From Nitrososphaera sp. (GTDB lineage: Archaea > Thermoproteota > Nitrososphaeria > Nitrososphaerales > Nitrososphaeraceae), in assembly GCA_025450475.1 (NCBI GenBank), contig JANWHJ010000089.1, positions 1-9,146 on the forward strand: DNA of 9,146 nucleotides. Direction: 5' to 3'. This document shows positions 6,305 to 9,146 of this stretch, in pieces (position 1 is the first letter of the stretch; every line of letters begins with the position of its first letter). The notes under the pieces are model-generated. The model was not told the DNA's origin. It saw nothing but the letters and a program-made list of their open reading frames with translations, and ran no database searches. A program made the position numbers and the translations under genes.

Positions 6305-6326
6305 TGATAGCCGTGGACAGCTATCA
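6305..6326. repeat. Perfect 7-bp inverted repeat TGATAGC / GCTATCA
   Basis: The arms are 6305-6311 and 6320-6326 with an 8-nt loop. It lies 33 nt beyond the stop of the FUN14 gene on the - strand. No T tract follows it on that strand, so it may be an RNA 3'-end stem or a protein site more than a classical terminator. Confidence 0.45.
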
Positions 6327-6358
6327 AATCTTCAATTTGCTTTAAGATAGTTGGCAGA

Positions 6359-6694
6359 CTATCCTTTCATGAAGCCCAATACAAAGGCGGCCGCAAAGCT
6401 GCCAGTGAGCGGAATTCCAAAGTTTATCAGGGTCGGGGCAACCTGGTCGGATATTCCGGCAACGTGGCCCGTGGCGTTCCCAAGCCCCGTTGTTGCACCT
6501 GTTGCTGTCGAGCCCAACTTGTCCCAGTTTATGGTGAGGATACCTTGATAATTGAGGTACGCCAGCGCGGCGAAGAAGAGGCCTATTATTATCAACATTA
6601 TCTTTATCGCCTTCTTAACCGCGTAGCCAATCAAAAAGCCGGCTATTCCGCCAAATCCGATTGAAGTACCTATCATTGCTAAGTCAAAACTCAT
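6359..6694 (-). CDS. FUN14 family small membrane protein
   Basis: The protein has 111 residues, the usual size of prokaryotic FUN14 proteins. The Gly-rich first helix (SIGFGGIAGFLIGYAVKKA, residues about 11-29) with the KK turn, the second helix (KIMLIIIGLFFAALAYLNY, about 31-49), the GILTINWDKL stretch and a C-terminal helix (about 88-108, FGIPLTGSFAAAFVLGFMKG) match the family. Eukaryotic relatives include the mitochondrial outer-membrane receptor FUNDC1; the archaeal function is unknown. ATG at 6694 is preceded by a box A-like AAATAATA on the same strand (6723-6730). Confidence 0.85.
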   Translation of the reverse strand: MSFDLAMIGTSIGFGGIAGFLIGYAVKKAIKIMLIIIGLFFAALAYLNYQGILTINWDKLGSTATGATTGLGNATGHVAGISDQVAPTLINFGIPLTGSFAAAFVLGFMKG

Positions 6695-6722
6695 ACAGCT
6701 GGCACATTTCCCTATCGCAACC

Positions 6723-6730
6723 TATTATTT
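6723..6730 (-). promoter_or_regulatory. Candidate box A for the FUN14 gene
   Basis: On the - strand this reads AAATAATA, centred about 33 nt before the ATG at 6694, predicting a very short leader. Confidence 0.45.
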
Positions 6731-6791
6731 GAACGATATTGAAGAAACTTCTAGGGCGGCTCTCACCGTTATGACATTAGCGTACAATCAC

Positions 6792-7202
6792 TTAGATAGA
6801 GTCATCCATAGTGACGAATCTGCTCTTGTTCTCCGCTATCATTGTGACAACTCTCTCCATTATGATAGAGTCAAAGCTCTTCTCTTCTACATCGAACGTA
6901 ATGAGCAGGTAATAGTTCTCGTTTATTGGTATCGTGGCGCGGTGGAGCTTGTCATACCTCCCAAACGCGTATACCATTTTACCTATCTTGGGCTCGAACT
7001 TGCCTCTGGTCTTTTGCCTCGCAATCGCGCTTGCAGCATACTGCTCGTTCTCCTCTTCTGTTAGGAGCAGTTTTACTCCTTCCCTTGACTTCTGGGTTAG
7101 AATAACGCCATTCTTGTTAACCATCGCCACCCACCGTATGGATTTGCCTTTTGCAAGGACACCTTTGCAGAACGAGTTTAGAAACTCATAGTCTATTCCC
7201 AA
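6792..7202 (-). CDS. DUF6659-like (roadblock-like) thaumarchaeal protein
   Basis: The protein has 136 residues and is soluble. The pattern is an N-terminal helix (FLNSFCKGVLAKGKSIR), a strand pair (RWVAMVNKNGVILTQK), REGVKLLLTEEENEQYAASAIARQKTR, then PKIGKMVYAFGRYDKLHRATIPI and a final strand YYLLITFDVE before a last helix. I recall this PKIG...Y....Y.K..R.TIP layout from the DUF6659 family, which occurs in many copies in ammonia-oxidising archaea; the strand-helix order resembles roadblock/LC7 domains. The molecular role is unknown. The start is TTG at 7202, since TGA lies three codons upstream in frame and box A is at the right distance. It is divergent from the zinc-finger gene. Its end is about 100 nt before the FUN14 gene, which has its own promoter. 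Confidence 0.75.
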   Translation of the reverse strand: MGIDYEFLNSFCKGVLAKGKSIRWVAMVNKNGVILTQKSREGVKLLLTEEENEQYAASAIARQKTRGKFEPKIGKMVYAFGRYDKLHRATIPINENYYLLITFDVEEKSFDSIIMERVVTMIAENKSRFVTMDDSI

Positions 7203-7232
7203 GCGTGCTCAGGGCTTGATAGGTATGTCTCG

Positions 7233-7240
7233 ATTAATAA
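7233..7240 (-). promoter_or_regulatory. Candidate box A for the DUF6659-like gene
   Basis: On the - strand TTATTAAT is centred about 34 nt before the TTG at 7202, giving a leader of about 7 nt. It lies back to back with the zinc-finger promoter, 12 nt away. Confidence 0.5.
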
Positions 7241-7251
7241 GATTGGCTGCT

Positions 7252-7262
7252 GTAGATATATT
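7252..7262 (+). promoter_or_regulatory. Candidate box A for the C2H2 zinc-finger gene
   Basis: GATATATTA-type AT tract, centred about 29 nt before the ATG at 7287, predicting a leaderless transcript. A 12-bp palindrome follows it directly. Confidence 0.55.
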
Positions 7263-7264
7263 AG

Positions 7265-7276
7265 CGGCCTAGGCCG
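7265..7276. promoter_or_regulatory. 12-bp perfect palindrome CGGCCTAGGCCG, candidate operator
   Basis: The palindrome lies between box A (7252-7262) and the start codon at 7287, just upstream of the predicted transcription start. A bound protein there would block polymerase entry at the zinc-finger promoter. It is 24 nt from the divergent box A and might influence that one as well. Confidence 0.5.
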
Positions 7277-7286
7277 AATATAACCA

Positions 7287-7406
7287 ATGGCTGAATACGA
7301 GTCGGGCACCTTCCGGTGCAGTGACTGTGCAAAAGAGTTCCTGACCAAGGAAGAGGCTGACAGGCACCACCGCGAGCACCACTCTGAAGTCGACGTGGGC
7401 GAATAG
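7287..7406 (+). CDS. 39-residue single C2H2 zinc-finger protein
   Basis: The protein is almost entirely one zinc finger: F9-R-C11-S-D-C14, F18, L19 and then H27/H28 and H31/H32, giving C-X2-C-X12-H-X3-H with the expected aromatic residue four positions after the second cysteine. The tail SEVDVGE is acidic. Very small C2H2 proteins are common in ammonia-oxidising archaea; whether they bind DNA, RNA or protein is not known from the sequence. ATG at 7287 fits the box A 29 nt upstream. It is followed after 9 nt by the operator of the TetR gene, so the two + genes are separately controlled. Confidence 0.8.
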   Translation: MAEYESGTFRCSDCAKEFLTKEEADRHHREHHSEVDVGE

Positions 7407-7415
7407 AGTTTTCCA

Positions 7416-7435
7416 AACTGACCAGTCGGTCAGTT
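7416..7435. promoter_or_regulatory. TetR-type operator: perfect 8-bp inverted repeat with 4-bp spacer
   Basis: Arms AACTGACC (7416-7423) and GGTCAGTT (7428-7435) are separated by agtc. The TGACC/GGTCA half-sites and overall length are typical of TetR-family operators. It ends 3 nt before the box A of the TetR gene, over the expected TFB recognition element, so binding would exclude the initiation factors. Autoregulation is the simplest reading. Confidence 0.75.
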
Positions 7436-7438
7436 ATC

Positions 7439-7446
7439 CTTATTAG
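7439..7446 (+). promoter_or_regulatory. Candidate box A of the TetR gene
   Basis: CTTATTAG is centred about 43 nt before the ATG at 7486, predicting transcription from about 7470 and a leader of about 16 nt. Confidence 0.5.
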
Positions 7447-7485
7447 ACACAACGGGATTGAAAATGCTGTTGGTAGTTCACTAGC

Positions 7486-8076
7486 ATGCCCAAGGTGACG
7501 AGCATGTATAAGGCGGAGATCAAGGAAAAGATAATCCAGGCCGCGATAGAAAGTTTTGCCCAAACTGGCTACGACCGGACAAAGATGGAAGATATTGCAA
7601 GAAGGCTCGACCTAAGCAAGGGCACGATCTACCTCTATTTCAAGAGCAAGGAAGATCTCTTTCTGGCCATCTGCGAATACAACATACAGCAGGGAGACAA
7701 GGAGGATGCTGGGCTTTTCATAAAGAAGGAAAACGTCGTAACAGACGCGGAGCAAATCTACGACAACATCCGACGGCGTGAGCAGGGGAACGACAAGGTG
7801 ATGTTGGAAATGGTTGCCGAGTCAACTCGAAATCCAAAGCTGAGGAAGGCCATGTACGAATTCCACGTCAAGGTACATGAGCACGTCATGGAGGGGGTCA
7901 GAAGCAAGATCGAGGATGGATTCCTCAAAAAAGATGCTGATGCCGCGAGCCTTGCAATCGCGCTAGTCGCGCTGTATGATGGGCTTGCGGTGAACAGGAT
8001 GCTGGGAGTGAGCGACGCCGCGAACAAGAAGGCCTGGGTGGCCATGCTAAAGGCCATGATCGCTGGAGCTAGCTAG
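7486..8076 (+). CDS. TetR family transcriptional regulator
   Basis: The protein has 196 residues, normal for the family. The N-terminal TetR DNA-binding domain spans about residues 10-57: KIIQAAIESFAQTGYDRTKM, then EDIARRLDLSKGTIYLYF with the recognition helix around SKGTIYLYF, and KSKEDLFLAI. The rest is an all-helical ligand-binding and dimerisation domain (about 65-196) that I cannot tie to a ligand. It probably represses its own promoter through the perfect inverted repeat at 7416-7435 and may control neighbours. ATG at 7486 is chosen; an in-frame ATG at 7504 (MYKAEIKEK) would also leave the domain whole. The 3' end overlaps the convergent cyclophilin gene by 8 bp. Confidence 0.93.
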   Translation: MPKVTSMYKAEIKEKIIQAAIESFAQTGYDRTKMEDIARRLDLSKGTIYLYFKSKEDLFLAICEYNIQQGDKEDAGLFIKKENVVTDAEQIYDNIRRREQGNDKVMLEMVAESTRNPKLRKAMYEFHVKVHEHVMEGVRSKIEDGFLKKDADAASLAIALVALYDGLAVNRMLGVSDAANKKAWVAMLKAMIAGAS

Positions 8077-8554
8077 TGGTGACTTTTACTATCCTTGCCT
8101 GATCAGAGTCCACAGGCGCGTCCGCAGAGTCACACTTTAGCGCGGCTATCTTGTCCACCGCGTCCATTCCAGCTGTCACGCGTCCAAACACTGTGTACTG
8201 GCCGTCCAGAAAATTGGAATCTTTGAGGACTATGAAGAACTGCGAGCCTGCGCTGTTTGGATCCTGCGACCTTGCCATCGAAAGCGCACCCCTGGAATGC
8301 TTGTTCTTGTTAAACTCTGCTTTGACGGTCCAGCCAGGCCCGCCGGTCCCCCAACTACTTCGGTTTGTGAGGCTTTTTGTGCTAGGGTCGCCTCCTTGGA
8401 TAACAAAGCCGGGGACGATCCGATGAAATGCCAGCCCGTCGTAGAAGCCGCTTTTCGCCAGCTTTACAAAGTTCTCGACGGTCTTGGGGGCCGCGTCCGA
8501 AAAGAATTCGATCTCAATATCGCCATATCTGGTCTGTATCTTGCCGGTTGTCAT
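8069..8554 (-). CDS. Cyclophilin-type peptidyl-prolyl cis-trans isomerase
   Basis: The 161-residue protein is a single cyclophilin domain without signal peptide, so it should act in the cytoplasm in protein folding. Catalytic and binding positions are visible: F43-H-R45 (R55 in human CypA), F50 and Q53 in PGFVIQGGD, SQFFI with Q105 and F107, and FGRV. The residue matching CypA W121 is F115 (NFLDGQ) and that matching H126 is Y120, as in many prokaryotic cyclophilins with low cyclosporin affinity. ATG at 8554 is supported by a box A-like element about 25 nt upstream. Its last 8 bp overlap the TetR gene. Confidence 0.95.
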   Translation of the reverse strand: MTTGKIQTRYGDIEIEFFSDAAPKTVENFVKLAKSGFYDGLAFHRIVPGFVIQGGDPSTKSLTNRSSWGTGGPGWTVKAEFNKNKHSRGALSMARSQDPNSAGSQFFIVLKDSNFLDGQYTVFGRVTAGMDAVDKIAALKCDSADAPVDSDQARIVKVTTS

Positions 8555-8575
8555 GCAGTGTGGAGCGAAAAGGGG

Positions 8576-8584
8576 ATATTTGAA
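8576..8584 (-). promoter_or_regulatory. Candidate box A of the cyclophilin gene
   Basis: On the - strand this reads TTCAAATAT, centred about 26 nt before the ATG at 8554, which predicts a leaderless transcript. Confidence 0.5.
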
Positions 8585-8631
8585 TTGTCAAGCCTTAAGG
8601 TACGAAATCGTCGCGACCGAGTTGCAAAGTA

Positions 8632-8656
8632 CGGGTTACTCTAACCCGGACCGGGT
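8632..8656. repeat. Two overlapping inverted repeats sharing a middle arm
   Basis: CGGGTTA (8632-8638) pairs with TAACCCG (8642-8648) over a 3-nt loop. ACCCGG (8644-8649) pairs with CCGGGT (8651-8656) around a single A. The shared middle arm can pair with only one partner at a time. The element is 78-102 nt upstream of the cyclophilin start. Confidence 0.6.
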
Positions 8657-8906
8657 GATGGGACAACTAGTTCTTGCGGTCATTGTCAAACTCCCATAGC
8701 CACCCACCCTTAGATTTAGCAAGGTAATGTATATCACTGAATTTGCAGCTTATGGGTTAGCTTTGAGCCGTCCTAGACTTTTCCATGCCACCATTGGGGC
8801 TTTGAGGTTTGTGGCAATTGAGGTCGGAGTTGCTCCGCTTGCTCCCTGAATCATGTACCTGGAGAGTAATGAACGAGAATAATGTTCTAATACAGAGCAC
8901 CATTAT

Positions 8907-8914
8907 TTTTTTAA
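8907..8914 (+). promoter_or_regulatory. Box A before the Cys-rich small gene
   Basis: TTTTTAAT, part of a T-rich run, is centred about 28 nt before the ATG at 8939, the spacing of a leaderless archaeal promoter. Confidence 0.6.
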
Positions 8915-8938
8915 TCGCATGGGATTCGCAGATGTAGA

Positions 8939-9112
8939 ATGCTTTCACGACATGTACCTATTCAAGATTATGAGAAATTACAATCGCAGTTTGTAACATG
9001 CGATCCGTGCGACTGGTGTGCAACTGCCTACCGCTACGCCCAAGACAGGGACCCATCGTGCAATTCCATGAACTTAATTCCGCTCCAGCTGGTTGTGAGG
9101 TGCACCCCATGA
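8939..9112 (+). CDS. 57-residue cysteine-rich small protein
   Basis: The ORF encodes 57 residues with a C21-x2-C24-x2-C27 cluster (TCDPCDWCATAY), plus C41 (DPSCNSM) and C55 (VVRCTP). The spacing suggests a metal-binding (zinc or Fe-S) knuckle, or disulfides if exported, but there is no signal peptide. No family is recognised. It is supported by a box A at leaderless distance and by its stop, which overlaps the next start as ATGA (9109-9112), the mark of translational coupling. An overlapping 25-codon frame from 8919 is less likely, being only 8 nt from box A. Confidence 0.6.
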   Translation: MLSRHVPIQDYEKLQSQFVTCDPCDWCATAYRYAQDRDPSCNSMNLIPLQLVVRCTP

Positions 9113-9146
9113 ACATAGTTGAAGGACAAGACCAAATAATTGAAGC
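9109..9146 (+). CDS. Start of a downstream gene, truncated by the window edge
   Basis: ATG at 9109 opens a frame (MNIVEGQDQIIEA) that runs past the end of the window. It overlaps the stop of the Cys-rich gene by 4 nt, so both probably share one transcript. Too little is visible to name it. Confidence 0.5.
   Translation, partial: MNIVEGQDQIIE

Larger units (their letters stand above)
6076..6358. other. Gene-free gap between convergent genes
   Basis: No credible ORF is seen on either strand in these 283 nt. It contains pyrimidine-rich tracts (6146-6166 and 6183-6189), a CAATC/GATTG pair around 6107-6124, and a 7-bp inverted repeat at 6305-6326. An archaeal T-rich terminator for the upstream + gene is plausible at 6146-6166. 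Confidence 0.5.
8555..8938. other. Gene-free divergent intergenic region
   Basis: These 384 nt lie between the cyclophilin gene (-) and the Cys-rich ORF (+). They hold the two promoters, overlapping inverted repeats at 8632-8656, and a short CGGAG-ttg-CTCCG stem at 8825-8837. The longest reading frames here have no family resemblance or promoter. I see no tRNA or other known RNA, although an undetected small RNA cannot be excluded. Confidence 0.5.

Noticed and set aside
8297..8644. 115-codon + strand frame antisense to the cyclophilin gene
   Set aside because: The opposite strand encodes a complete cyclophilin with all key residues; this frame is its shadow.
8757..8948. 63-codon - strand frame in the right-hand gap
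   Set aside because: No promoter at the right distance, no family resemblance, and it overlaps the well-supported promoter of the Cys-rich gene.
1..9146. CRISPR array, insertion sequence, integrase, defence or toxin-antitoxin system
   Set aside because: No regularly spaced repeats, terminal inverted repeats, transposase motifs or defence-type domains were found; base composition seems even throughout.

Overview
The window looks like chromosomal DNA of an ammonia-oxidising archaeon, most likely of the Nitrososphaerales (Thaumarchaeota). The signs are a lineage-type sensor domain, a DUF6659-like protein, a FUN14 protein, a tiny C2H2 zinc-finger protein, a DsbA-like secreted thioredoxin and a winged-helix regulator, together with AT-rich box A elements about 25-30 nt before start codons (leaderless or short-leader transcripts) and frequent TTG/GTG starts. 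The assignment rests on recognised protein families and promoter style, not on a database search.

Layout. Left part (1-2192): the C-terminal end of a CPA2-type cation/proton antiporter (+), converging on a decayed histidine-kinase-type sensor domain (-) that carries an in-frame TGA. Next come a CDF metal transporter (+) with an unusual predicted metal site and a possible 30-residue basic ORF. Centre (2193-4403): a well-defined promoter drives a 57-residue two-helix membrane protein and a DsbA-like protein (+). The DsbA-like gene ends in the same CTAG tetranucleotide as a convergent coiled-coil gene (-), which is split by one in-frame TAA. Centre-right (4454-6075): three + genes, namely a four-helix membrane protein, a winged-helix regulator and a two-helix membrane protein, each with its own box A. 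Then follows a 283-nt gap.

Right part (6359-8554): FUN14 and DUF6659-like genes (-); the latter is divergent from a 39-residue C2H2 zinc-finger gene (+) whose promoter holds a 12-bp perfect palindrome. A TetR-family regulator (+) follows, with a perfect inverted-repeat operator touching its box A. It overlaps by 8 bp the end of a convergent cyclophilin gene (-). The last part (8555-8938) is a gene-free stretch with overlapping inverted repeats. It leads to a short operon at the right edge: a 57-residue Cys-rich protein whose stop overlaps the start of the next, truncated gene (ATGA).

Functionally this is a mixed housekeeping and envelope neighbourhood: ion and metal transport, extracytoplasmic disulfide chemistry, protein folding and several small regulators. 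I see no mobile element, CRISPR array, rRNA or tRNA. The observations most worth checking are the two single-stop gene interruptions, the two promoter-embedded palindromes, and the microproteins at 2226-2399, 7287-7406 and 8939-9112.
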